This document shows, piece after piece, positions 8,495 to 15,153 of a stretch of DNA of 38,609 nt. The notes beneath the pieces are model-generated. The model saw only the letters and a program-made list of their open reading frames with translations. It did not search any database and was not told where the DNA came from. The position numbers were made by a program, and so were the translations under genes. Source of the DNA: JAJDFU01 sp964640855 (GTDB lineage Bacteria; Bacteroidota; Bacteroidia; Chitinophagales; Saprospiraceae); the NCBI GenBank assembly GCA_964640855.1, contig CAZXIX010000033.1, forward strand, positions 1 through 38,609, given 5' to 3'. Numbering within the stretch: the first letter of the stretch is position 1; each line of letters starts with the position of its first letter.

Positions 8495-9715
8495 TTACGG
8501 TTCTTTCCGTTGGCGGGCCTCTTGCAGCAGGTCTATGATCTCGGCAGGAGGTTCCTGCCCGGTTTTCAGGACAAAATAATCGGTGAAGAGAGCTTCGAGC
8601 GGGCGACTGAGGTCGATTTTTTCATTTTCTCCTTCTTCCGATTCTACCTGCCGGGGCTCCGGGATGATGTTGAGTAAAAATGGATTGGCTTCCTGCAAGC
8701 GCTTGATCTCGCTGGCTTTCAGGAACGCATCGGTACGGAGGGTGATTTCCGCATAGGCATCCGGATGGTCTTCCAGCCAGCTAACGGCCTTTTCTACCGT
8801 CCGGAAGGTTGCCCGAAGCACCTGTCGCCCGCTTTGCAAGGCTTGCCGGCTGACTTGAAGAGGCTTCCCGGGCATACCCTCCAAAAGATGCACGTATTTT
8901 TGCTGACCGCTTTCGCTGAAGCTGTAGCACAAGGGACTCCCGCTATAAGCTATCTGCGTTTTCCCTTTTTGAATGCTCTGCGATCGATGCAGGTGCCCCA
9001 AGGCAACGTACTGAATGGATTCGGGTACCGACTCGGGGTACACCAGAGAGGCCGCTCCTACCCGGATGGGTTTTTCTCCTTCGGGTTCTTCGGGGATGGC
9101 CGCTCCTTTTTGCACCATAAAGAGATGGGCCATGAGCAAATTGACTCCCTGGTCGTCGCAAAAGCGATCCGCCAGGTCGTTCCACTGGCGCTGCAGGGCT
9201 TGCCGCATACCTTCGTCTTCGGCTTGACCCAGGTATTGTTGCATGCGGATCTCATTGGCGTAAGGGGTGAGCAACAGCCGGACTGGAAAATCCACTCGCG
9301 GAAGCTTTATTTCCAGGAAGCCGGGTTCGGATCGCAGAACCTCGAAACCGCTGTCCAGCGAAAAGGGCTGTACCCGGGCATTCGGATACCCTGCGAGGAT
9401 GATCCCGCACTCCCGCGCCAAGGGGTCCGGCGCTTCGATCCGATCCGGTGAGTCGTGATTCCCGGCAATGGCGATCACCGGCCGAAGGCCATTCCGGCTC
9501 AGCTTTTTTAGCGCCTTATAGAAGAGTTCCATCGCCTCGTGCGAAGGATTGATGGTATCGAACAAATCGCCTGCCACCAGGATCAGATCCACGGCTTCTG
9601 CCTCTGCGATCCGATGGATCTCCTCCAACACTTCTCGCTGCTCGGAAATGCGTTCCCGATGGTATAGCTTTTTACCCAGGTGCCAGTCGGCAGTATGCAA
9701 AACGCGCATTTGCAA
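8495..9715 (-). CDS. sbcD: SbcD, metallophosphoesterase nuclease subunit of SbcCD
   Basis: The protein has 406 residues. The Mre11/SbcD metal-binding motifs appear in order: HTADWHLGK at 7-15, LVAGDLFDT near 45-53, AGNHDSP near 87, LMAHLF near 195 and ALGHLHRSQ near 245. The C-terminal part is the capping domain. The enzyme is a Mn-dependent exo- and endonuclease acting with the SbcC ATPase. The ATG at 9715 is preferred, with MRV two codons later as the alternative. The gene is first in a two-gene operon with sbcC, and a 169-bp spacer upstream should hold the promoter. Confidence 0.97.
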   Translation of the reverse strand: MQMRVLHTADWHLGKKLYHRERISEQREVLEEIHRIAEAEAVDLILVAGDLFDTINPSHEAMELFYKALKKLSRNGLRPVIAIAGNHDSPDRIEAPDPLARECGIILAGYPNARVQPFSLDSGFEVLRSEPGFLEIKLPRVDFPVRLLLTPYANEIRMQQYLGQAEDEGMRQALQRQWNDLADRFCDDQGVNLLMAHLFMVQKGAAIPEEPEGEKPIRVGAASLVYPESVPESIQYVALGHLHRSQSIQKGKTQIAYSGSPLCYSFSESGQQKYVHLLEGMPGKPLQVSRQALQSGRQVLRATFRTVEKAVSWLEDHPDAYAEITLRTDAFLKASEIKRLQEANPFLLNIIPEPRQVESEEGENEKIDLSRPLEALFTDYFVLKTGQEPPAEIIDLLQEARQRKEP

Positions 9716-9884
9716 GATTTGAGATCTCCGGAATGTACTAAAGGATTGCTGAATGACACCTGCTTTGAAAAGGGAAGTTTTTCACGGTTTCCCGCTTGGG
9801 TGATTTTTTTGGGACATTTTTCTGGAAAAATGGGGATTTATAACTCCATATAGTTACAGAACCTGAAAAAACAACCTCAGTTAT

Positions 9885-10248
9885 GTGAGAAATCAGACAC
9901 CTCCAGTGTGGAGTAATGCTATGGATCTAACGGAAAAGATCTACCCGGTTTGTAGGGTAAAACCCTTTGCCAGGGATTTTGGGCTAAAAGATCAGATCCA
10001 AAGAGCAGCAGTATCCGTTCCGTCCAACATCGCAGAAGGAGAGGAACGAGGAACAAATCGTCAATCCGTTTACTACTTAAAAATAGCAAAGGGATCAACA
10101 GCCGAAGTTATAACACAATTGGAAATTGCCCACCGGATAGGATTTCTGGATAAAGAAAACCATTCCCGACTAACGTCAGGCAGAAATGATCCGAGCCTCT
10201 CTTATCAAAGGCATTAAATCCCGCGGGGGTAGTCCCCATTTGGAATAA
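9885..10248 (+). pseudogene. Four-helix-bundle protein (23S rRNA intervening-sequence protein family), frameshifted near its end
   Basis: The start is GTG at 9885. An ATG two bases earlier reads straight into TGA, and a one-base change there would restore ATG-AGA-AAT, so the start itself may be damaged. The reading frame gives AMDLTEKIYPVC and IQRAAVSVPSNIAEG, the family hallmark, then YYLKIAKGSTAEV. After HSRL (about 10170) the frame runs into unrelated residues and stops at 10217. Reading the +1 frame from about 10177 gives QAEMIRASLIKGIKS and a stop at 10246-10248, which fits the expected last helix. One frameshift has therefore probably replaced the C-terminus. The family forms small helical bundles of unknown function. 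If the frameshift is real, the fourth helix is lost. Confidence 0.75.
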
Positions 10249-10255
10249 TGCCTTT
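10207..10255. repeat. Stem-loop with a 10-bp perfect stem at the end of the IVP-like gene
   Basis: AAAGGCATTA at 10207-10216 pairs perfectly with TAATGCCTTT at 10246-10255. An inner GGGG-TAGT-CCCC hairpin lies in the loop. The right arm contains the stop codon of the frameshifted gene. It may act as a terminator between the two converging genes, although there is no long T run. Confidence 0.45.
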
Positions 10256-10285
10256 AAACTGTGATGCCCTGACACCGTGTTACCG

Positions 10286-11308
10286 TTAATTGAAGAGCTT
10301 ATCGTAGGACCCGCCAGAACTCTTCTCACGCGGCTGCGCTTCTTTCTCCGGCATATTCAGATCAAGAGTGTCTTCTTTGGGTGTCGTACCGCTTTCCAGT
10401 AACATGAGGGAACTTTCCTTTTCCCATTTTTCCAGCATCTGAAGGCCTTCTTCTTCGAAGATGCCATTCTGAAGATCCACGCTTTCCATGAATTTGGAAG
10501 ACATCTCCATGAAGCGCTCCATCTCGCCGACCTTATTGGCTACATCATCGGTGATGGATTCCATTGCGGCATCGAACATGGCCCTTTTGTCGGGATCGCC
10601 GCTGATGACGCTCATGGCGGATTTCATGGCGGAATGGGAGGCCCGGATGGCTTTGCGCTCCTGCTCCTTGAGTTTGACCTGGTCTTTGGTGTCTTCGAGT
10701 AGCACTTCCGAATTGGCATGCATCCTGGACAGGATCCGGTACAGCACATCCATTTTGGAAAGCAGGGCCTGGTACTTGGCGTTGCTCTCCTTGAGGCGGG
10801 CCGCCTTGCGGGAAGAAAGGGTCACTTGCTGGTCCATACCCTTGGCCTTGGCAGCGCTGGCCAGCTTCATGTTGTTTTCGATCTCTTTTTCGTTTTCCTC
10901 CACCAGCGTTTGCAGCTTGCGTTGCTGCCCGCGGATCGCGCCGATCTGCTTACGCATCTTGACGAGATTGTCTTCCAGATCCTCTACGTAGCTTTTCAGC
11001 ACTCCGATGGGATCCAGTTGCACGAACCAGCCGGTCACCGAGCGCATGACGCTCTTGTACATATACCATACGAGGTTGCGCATCTTGGGGTCGGCCACCA
11101 CATAGATAAGCAGCCCCAGGGCCAGGATGAGTCCGGCGAGGGCCAGAGTATTGGAGAAAAAAGTGATCAAAGCCGAAAGGTTGGCCGCCACCAGAATGCC
11201 GCCCCCTACGAGAACGGCCAGTAAAAACAACAGTCCGGTGACGCCTTCCGGGCGCTTCCAGAAAGACTTGGGCTTGGAAGAGGGAGATAAGGGGACATTA
11301 TCAGCCAT
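10286..11308 (-). CDS. Membrane-anchored coiled-coil protein, PspA/IM30-like architecture
   Basis: The protein has 340 residues with two predicted membrane helices at about 24-45 and 53-72. Residues about 100-270 are an almost continuous charged helical region. From residue 99 (DPIGVLKSYVEDLEDNLVKM) the pattern resembles the PspA/IM30/ESCRT-III core: a DP start, a conserved ED, long helices rich in Lys/Glu/Gln, then an acidic segment like PspA helix 5 (FDAAMESI...VGEMERFME). The tail is disordered. PspA proteins protect membranes under stress, but normally bind by an amphipathic helix rather than two membrane spans. It lies 72 bp after the 183-residue coiled-coil gene on the same strand, probably as an operon. 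The PspA link is structural inference; the family is not otherwise recognised. Confidence 0.8.
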   Translation of the reverse strand: MADNVPLSPSSKPKSFWKRPEGVTGLLFLLAVLVGGGILVAANLSALITFFSNTLALAGLILALGLLIYVVADPKMRNLVWYMYKSVMRSVTGWFVQLDPIGVLKSYVEDLEDNLVKMRKQIGAIRGQQRKLQTLVEENEKEIENNMKLASAAKAKGMDQQVTLSSRKAARLKESNAKYQALLSKMDVLYRILSRMHANSEVLLEDTKDQVKLKEQERKAIRASHSAMKSAMSVISGDPDKRAMFDAAMESITDDVANKVGEMERFMEMSSKFMESVDLQNGIFEEEGLQMLEKWEKESSLMLLESGTTPKEDTLDLNMPEKEAQPREKSSGGSYDKLFN

Positions 11309-11380
11309 GGAAGTAATGTTTATCCGAGTTTACAATCAGTATACTTAATTTCCGCGATCCAAACCAAAATCCGGTCGGGA

Positions 11381-11932
11381 TTAAAGATACCGTTCAATAT
11401 TTTCCACATCCTTCCCGATCTCGTTCAGCAAGGATTGCAGGGTGTGTTCAAAGTTTTCCTGGGTGCCCCGGATCTTCTCTTCCGCTGCCTGGATCTCCGC
11501 GCCCGCATCGGCGATCACTTGGTTGGCCTTCGCAATGCGCTCTTGCAACTCGATGATCTTGGCCTCGTAATCCGACACCTGCTTTTTCAGTTTTTCCACC
11601 TCGTTTTGCTTGGATTTTACCTTTTGCGCAAGCTGTTTGTTGACAGCGGCTTCAAATTGCTCCTTTTCCTTTTGCAAAACGACCTTGTAATGATCAGCGG
11701 TTTTCAGCAGTTTATCCTTGGTAAGCCCCATGGTGGTGGCGGTCGCAAAGGCAGATTTGTAAGCCGTCTCTTCGTCCAGGTTCATTTCATCCAGGGTGCG
11801 GAGCGAACGCTTGTATTCGATGTAGTCAAAGCCCGGCAGGTTATTTTTCTCAATGGCTTTCATGAGAAATTCAACGCTGCGCTCGTCGAGGCCGTGATGC
11901 GGGCCAAATACCGGATTGTTTTTTGCTGACAT
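11381..11932 (-). CDS. Coiled-coil protein of unknown function, first gene of a pair with the PspA-like protein
   Basis: The protein has 183 residues with no signal peptide or membrane segment. Residues about 15-85 look like a compact helical domain (LPGFDYIEYKRSL, LDEETAYKSAF, TATTMGLTKDKLL). Residues about 88-175 are a long heptad-like coiled coil (VEKLKKQVSDYEAKIIELQ). I recall similar proteins as conserved Bacteroidota hypotheticals but know no function. The neighbour at 10286-11308 is also a long helical protein with membrane anchors, so the two probably assemble, with this one as the soluble partner. A possible TTG-N20-TAATTTTT promoter lies just upstream. Confidence 0.82.
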   Translation of the reverse strand: MSAKNNPVFGPHHGLDERSVEFLMKAIEKNNLPGFDYIEYKRSLRTLDEMNLDEETAYKSAFATATTMGLTKDKLLKTADHYKVVLQKEKEQFEAAVNKQLAQKVKSKQNEVEKLKKQVSDYEAKIIELQERIAKANQVIADAGAEIQAAEEKIRGTQENFEHTLQSLLNEIGKDVENIERYL

Positions 11933-12066
11933 GGACGTATACCGTGTGAAAAATTAAGCTTTCCACTAAAATAGTACAATCTACAGTCCGGTTGGCAATT
12001 TTTCGATTGCGCACGATGGAGATTCGATGAAAGGAGGGGGTTTTTAGGGTATTGGTTGAGTGGTTG

Positions 12067-12275
12067 AGTGGGAAAGTAGTTGAGTGGGTCCATTGGGTAT
12101 CGGGGTACCAGGTATCGGGTCGGAGCGCAGCGGAGATCCTGACAAGCGGGGGAAAATTCAAATCCTGGATAAAGTATGATCCGCTTCGTCAGGGGACTTG
12201 GGTACCAGAAAACTGAGTTTTCGGAACTGCGGGCAGGCCTTCCCTTCAGGGAACACAAGGGCGCGGGGGGGGTAA
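12067..12275 (+). repeat. 209-bp direct repeat, copy 1
   Basis: The unit is identical to 12298-12506 except for one base (C at 12255, A at 12486). It contains GGTATCGGG-like steps, a 40-bp block at 12111-12150 that recurs inverted at 25606-25645, and a GCAGGCCTTCCCTTCAGGG box. No coding potential is convincing. Confidence 0.93.
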
Positions 12276-12297
12276 GGCGGAATCAGTTGAGTAGTTA

Positions 12298-12506
12298 AGT
12301 GGGAAAGTAGTTGAGTGGGTCCATTGGGTATCGGGGTACCAGGTATCGGGTCGGAGCGCAGCGGAGATCCTGACAAGCGGGGGAAAATTCAAATCCTGGA
12401 TAAAGTATGATCCGCTTCGTCAGGGGACTTGGGTACCAGAAAACTGAGTTTTCGGAACTGCGGGCAGGCCTTCCCTTCAGGGAACAAAAGGGCGCGGGGG
12501 GGGTAA
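12298..12506 (+). repeat. 209-bp direct repeat, copy 2
   Basis: This copy matches copy 1 over 208 of 209 bases at an offset of 231 bp, with a 22-bp spacer at 12276-12297. It ends about 6 bp from the 3' end of the YheT-like gene. Such near-identity points to a recent duplication. Confidence 0.93.
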
Positions 12507-12511
12507 ACGAG

Positions 12512-13486
12512 CTACATCAACGCACGGGCTACTTCCAGCACCCTGCGCTCTGCCCAGGTGTGGCGATCGCCTCGCTGGCTAAAACCGACATGCCCGCCCT
12601 GCCGGGGGGCTTCCAGGTCGAACAAGGGATGTTTGCGCGCCAGATCTTGCGGAAAACAGGTCTCCCCCAGCAAAGGGTCGTTCCAGGCATTGATCAGAAG
12701 GACCGGTCGATCCAGTCCCCCCACGAAGCGAACGGCCGACGCCTGATCGTAAAAGTCTTCGGCATCCCGGTAGCCGTTGATCGGTGCGGAATACAATTCA
12801 TCAAATTCCCGCCAGACCCGGATCTGATCGAGCCGGGAGACATCCAGCCGGCCGGGAAACTGGGCGTTCTTGGCCCGGATCTTTTCCTTGAGTTTGCCCA
12901 AAAAGCGGCGGTGATAGATGAAATTCCCCGGCTTCTCTACCTCCACAATGGCCGACCGCAGATCTACGGGGGTCGACAGGGCAATCGCCTTCACCACCGG
13001 CCCAGGCACGTCTTTTCCGTTGACGCCCAGGTATTTCAGACTGATGTTGCCGCCCATACTGATGCCCACCAACAGGATTTTCCTATAGGTCTTTTGCGAA
13101 AGGGCATGCTCGATCACCAAGCCGATGTCACCGATCGCCCCGTGGTCGTACAGGCGAAAGGTGCGATTCATTTCGCCGCTGCAGGATCGGCAATTCCAGG
13201 CCAGGACATCCCAGCCATTGGGAAACAACAGGCTGGCTATGCCGGTGATGTAATGCTTCCGGGAACTCCCCTCCAGGCCGTGGGTGAGTACCACCAGAAG
13301 GTCGTTCTCCTCCCGGGTCAGCCAATCGATATCCAGAAAGTCGCCATCCGCCAATTCCAGCCGTTCCCGCACGTAAGGCAGGGAAAAACCCTTGCGGAAA
13401 AGGGAAGGCAAAAGGGTCTGCAAGTGACCGTTGATCAAAGGGAAAGGAGCTTTGCAATAGGTGGATTCGATGACGGCCATACCCAA
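12512..13486 (-). CDS. YheT-family alpha/beta hydrolase
   Basis: The protein has 324 residues. It shows the family motifs NGHLQTLLP near residue 19, LTHGLEGSS near 67-75 (oxyanion region) and the nucleophile elbow GISMGG with Ser133. The likely acid is Asp260 in NAWNDPLL and the likely catalytic His is 289 in GGHVGF. YheT/ABHD1-3-like proteins are hydrolases of poorly known substrate. A start at MAVIES two codons in is equally possible. It is last in a tight same-strand run with the small membrane protein (9-bp gap) and the short asparaginase. Confidence 0.92.
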   Translation of the reverse strand: MGMAVIESTYCKAPFPLINGHLQTLLPSLFRKGFSLPYVRERLELADGDFLDIDWLTREENDLLVVLTHGLEGSSRKHYITGIASLLFPNGWDVLAWNCRSCSGEMNRTFRLYDHGAIGDIGLVIEHALSQKTYRKILLVGISMGGNISLKYLGVNGKDVPGPVVKAIALSTPVDLRSAIVEVEKPGNFIYHRRFLGKLKEKIRAKNAQFPGRLDVSRLDQIRVWREFDELYSAPINGYRDAEDFYDQASAVRFVGGLDRPVLLINAWNDPLLGETCFPQDLARKHPLFDLEAPRQGGHVGFSQRGDRHTWAERRVLEVARALM

Positions 13487-13495
13487 TGGATAAGA

Positions 13496-13723
13496 TTAGC
13501 CCGCGACCAGATCGCGGACGTGCAAAACGAGGTTCAACAAAAAAACGGCGGCCAGGGCCAAACCGACGATGCGCATCCAGCCCTGGTTGGCTTTCCGAAA
13601 ACGATTCACCTTTTCGGCCGCCTCCGGGCGGGAAGGCGTGAAAAACCCTCTGGCAAAAAGGTACAGATAAACCCCCAGGCCCAGAAAAACGATCTCGAAA
13701 ACCAGTCCTATGATATCCGGCAT
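13496..13723 (-). CDS. Small two-span membrane protein
   Basis: The protein has 75 residues with two predicted membrane helices at about 5-25 and 49-69. A short basic loop between them carries FRKANQGWMRIVG. I do not recognise the family beyond the type of small Bacteroidota membrane protein that ends with an arginine- or lysine-bounded helix pair. It lies 12 bp after the asparaginase gene and 9 bp before the YheT-like gene, so it is almost certainly co-transcribed with them. Confidence 0.8.
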   Translation of the reverse strand: MPDIIGLVFEIVFLGLGVYLYLFARGFFTPSRPEAAEKVNRFRKANQGWMRIVGLALAAVFLLNLVLHVRDLVAG

Positions 13724-13735
13724 TTGATAACTTTT

Positions 13736-14236
13736 TTAAGAAGGAGTATCGGTCTCCTCAAAATTTCCGGTTTCCCGGTTTTTCTTGACCCGGTCCCATT
13801 TGAAGGCGCGACCGTTCATGACCACGTAAACCCCGGGCGGAAGGGCCTGAACAAAGGCCAGGGCGCTGCCCATGTTAAAAAAGCCATCCGAAGAGGAACC
13901 GAAGGCATAGGGAATCATGGCCCCGGTAAGGACGATGGTCTTCTGCTTGAGCGAGCGTTCGCCCAGGTAGGCAGCCGTTTCCGCCATGCGATCCGTACCG
14001 TGTGTGATCACGATCCGCTCGCTGTTAGTCCGCTTGCAATTGTAGGCAATGATCTCCCGGTCGGCTTCATTCATCTCCATGCTGTCGATCATCATCAGGG
14101 TCTTCACATCCACATCCAGGGTGCAGCGCCCCCGGTACAACATCTCGTTGAGGTGAGTATCCTTGAAATACAGCTTCCCGTTGAGGTAGTTGTACTCCTT
14201 GTCGAAAGTGCCGCCGGTAACGTAAATCTGGATCAT
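13736..14236 (-). CDS. Short asparaginase-family protein (N-terminal domain only)
   Basis: The protein has 166 residues, about half the size of L-asparaginase I/II, and covers only the N-terminal domain. It keeps TGGT at 7-10 with the catalytic threonine, HGTD at 79-82 with the second Thr and Asp, and a conserved TGAMIPY near 100 that should supply the lysine-side region. The C-terminal domain that completes the dimer is absent. I recall similar short forms in Bacteroidota, so this is probably not a local truncation: the protein ends in a hydrophilic tail and the next gene follows 12 bp later. The reaction is uncertain; hydrolysis of asparagine or a related amide is the natural guess. Confidence 0.87.
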   Translation of the reverse strand: MIQIYVTGGTFDKEYNYLNGKLYFKDTHLNEMLYRGRCTLDVDVKTLMMIDSMEMNEADREIIAYNCKRTNSERIVITHGTDRMAETAAYLGERSLKQKTIVLTGAMIPYAFGSSSDGFFNMGSALAFVQALPPGVYVVMNGRAFKWDRVKKNRETGNFEETDTPS

Positions 14237-14272
14237 GAAGCAAGATTGATGATGGGTACAACAGCAGGGGAA

Positions 14273-14998
14273 CTACTCGGGTTCGAAAAGCTCGTCCCCC
14301 AGCCCCTGGTTGATCTCGATGTAGTGAACGGCCATTTCCAGGGACACCGGCAGGGACGTTTTTATCGTAAACGGCATTTTTATTCCCTCGAGTTCCTGGT
14401 AATTGCTGTATTGGGTTACCAATTTCTTGTCGCCCTGACCGGTAATCGAACGAACCTTCAAACCACTCTCCAGGTCGTAATAGTCGAAGAATTCACTTCC
14501 CAGAGGATCGGTGACCCGGACTTTGTAAGCTTTATTTTCGCCCAGCTTTTCTATACCCTCCAGATTCAACTGGTAGCCCAGCTCTTCGTATTGCAACTCG
14601 ATGAAAATAGGTGCCGTAGCCTTGAACTGGGCCAGCATTTCCTCCTCGACCGGCATCGATTTCCCTTGTTGAGTAAAGCTGCCCGACTCCCCATCGTAGA
14701 TCTGGATGGTGGCCGGACTCCCGTTAATGAAGGTTACCGTCCGCATTTTGTCCGGAGCCTTCTTGTCGATTTCCGTTTTCAGAGAGACGCCGTTGAAATT
14801 GGCTGCCATGACCATATGCATGTCTTCCACCGATTGCAGTCTCGATCTGCCTCCGATGGCCTCCAGGTAGTTTTCGATAACCCGCTCGGCCGTCACTCCC
14901 TCCGCAGCGGGCAACACCTTCAGCTCGTTTGAGCTCGTTTTTCGAGAGGTATTGCAGGACAGGAGCGAGGCCACCAATACAGCAAGAACAAAACGCAT
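14273..14998 (-). CDS. Lipoprotein with a LolA-like domain, paralogous to the tail of the adjacent M16 protein
   Basis: The ATG at 14998 gives a lipoprotein signal (MRFVLAVLVASLLSC, lipobox LLSC). A longer frame to 15058 would bury it. Residues about 35-241 line up throughout with the last 210 residues of the M16-family protein at 15154-17217: NYLEAIGG/GYIEAIGG, INGSPA/VNGSPM, YDGESGS/FNGESGS, FKATAPIFIE/LKATAPLFIE and VRVTDP/LLVTDP. The fold is probably the open beta-barrel of LolA/LolB and similar periplasmic lipid or lipoprotein binders. It is separated from the M16 gene by a strong terminator and so has its own expression, and it is 36 bp upstream of the asparaginase gene. Confidence 0.85.
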   Translation of the reverse strand: MRFVLAVLVASLLSCNTSRKTSSNELKVLPAAEGVTAERVIENYLEAIGGRSRLQSVEDMHMVMAANFNGVSLKTEIDKKAPDKMRTVTFINGSPATIQIYDGESGSFTQQGKSMPVEEEMLAQFKATAPIFIELQYEELGYQLNLEGIEKLGENKAYKVRVTDPLGSEFFDYYDLESGLKVRSITGQGDKKLVTQYSNYQELEGIKMPFTIKTSLPVSLEMAVHYIEINQGLGDELFEPE

Positions 14999-15093
14999 GC
15001 AGCTTCCTTTTGGGACAAAAATCAAAAAAGAATACGGTTCTCTGAAACCTGGCTGCAAATTATGCGAATTTCAAGCTGTCGGAAAAAGCGCCA

Positions 15094-15131
15094 ACAAAAA
15101 AAGCTTCCCGGAAGATTTCCCGGGAAGCTTT
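15094..15131 (-). terminator. Rho-independent terminator after the M16 protease operon
   Basis: Read on the minus strand, AAGCTTCCCGGG and its partner CCGGGAAGCTT form an 11-bp stem with a short AAATCTT-type loop, followed by a run of about seven Ts. It lies 23 bp after the stop of the 15154-17217 gene, in the right direction to end that transcript. Confidence 0.88.
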
Positions 15132-15153
15132 CTCCAAAGCCCGGGTCGGGCCT

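Noticed and set aside
12407..14932. 841-codon open frame on the plus strand
   Set aside because: It lies antisense to the YheT-like, asparaginase and LolA-like genes and includes the 209-bp repeat. It has no start context, signal, domain or compositional support. High-GC antisense frames stay open by codon bias.
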